A stretch of DNA of 64,000 nt from Ficedula albicollis (taxonomy: Eukaryota > Chordata > Aves > Passeriformes > Muscicapidae): NCBI RefSeq assembly GCF_000247815.1, contig NC_021675.1, positions 65,925,040-65,989,039 on the forward strand, in the 5' to 3' direction. The notes under the pieces are model-generated. The model saw only the letters and a list, made by a program, of their open reading frames with translations. It ran no database searches and was not told the origin of the DNA. Below are positions 63,609-64,000 of the stretch, piece after piece (the stretch's first letter is position 1; each line of letters opens with the position of its first letter). The position numbers were made by a program, and so were the translations under genes.

Positions 63609-64000
63609 GACCCTGAGCAGCACCAAGCTTGGTCAGGGTGTGTGTCTTCATGCCTGTGCTAATAAACACCAAGAAGGGAGAGCCCTTGCTTGGGTGAGGG
63701 CATCATTAGTCAACAATGACTAACAATTTTCCAACTTCCAGTGGAAAAGGAGCTTCAGGTCCAAGTGAACAGCTTTCAGCTACGAGTTTGCACCAAAACA
63801 TGAAAATACTCACAGTTCACTGACTCCTCTGCCCATTTCCAGTCTCTTCCCACAGGCTGGCATGCAGGACTGCCTCACTTGGCCACACCAGGAGAGCAGC
63901 TCTTGTTAAGAACCAAACGCCAAACTACACCTTAAGGCAGGGTGACATGGTGACAGCTCATCACACATTGATTCCAAAGGCTGGGTCTGGGAAGGCTCCC
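63609..64000. other. unique noncoding sequence
   Basis: No gene or repeat family recognised up to the window end. An AATAAA word lies at 63660-63665. Confidence 0.5.

Overview
The window reads as vertebrate, most likely bird, nuclear DNA from an intergenic or intronic stretch. No protein-coding gene, tRNA, rRNA or CRISPR array could be supported. The bird assignment rests on the interspersed repeats: every one I recognise is a CR1-type (chicken repeat 1) LINE fragment. They are 5'-truncated, carry the typical 3'-terminal ATTCTATG-like end, and some retain the C-terminal tail of the CR1 ORF2 protein. The style of the copy at 36.6 kb fits a songbird, but that is inference. I saw no Alu, B1, L1 or other mammalian signature. 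Apart from homopolymer artefacts, the longest open frame is 197 codons (minus strand, 55680-56273) and resembles nothing I know.

Layout. 0-4.4 kb: a 64-bp and a 35-bp two-copy duplication, a very homogeneous 44-bp minisatellite of 40 copies (1263-3021), a retroviral-LTR-like candidate just after it, and a 0.7-kb CR1 on the minus strand with a 66-bp internal duplication. 4.4-16.6 kb: mostly unique DNA. 16.6-18.7 kb: a 1041-bp tandem duplication with almost identical copies. 18.7-28 kb: unique DNA with a 127-bp duplication, a CpG-enriched patch rich in TAAT motifs (23.15-23.56 kb) and an old CR1-like LINE (24.2-24.7 kb). 28-54 kb: four pure poly-G tracts (1029, 360, 420 and 142 bp, all G on the plus strand), a CpG-dense patch (31.69-32.09 kb), most of the CR1 tails, and many two-copy duplications of 45-267 bp. 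54-64 kb: quiet unique DNA, then 78-bp and 47-bp duplications back to back near 63.4 kb.

No genes work together here. What stands out is structural. There are about sixteen short direct two-copy duplications in 64 kb. The poly-G tracts are far longer than ordinary microsatellites and may be assembly artefacts; one sits exactly at a rearranged-duplication breakpoint. Each unit of the 44-bp minisatellite carries the word ATTGCATCA, which matches the ATF4-C/EBP composite (amino-acid response) element. I found no convincing new molecular system; the poly-G tracts and the minisatellite deserve the second look.
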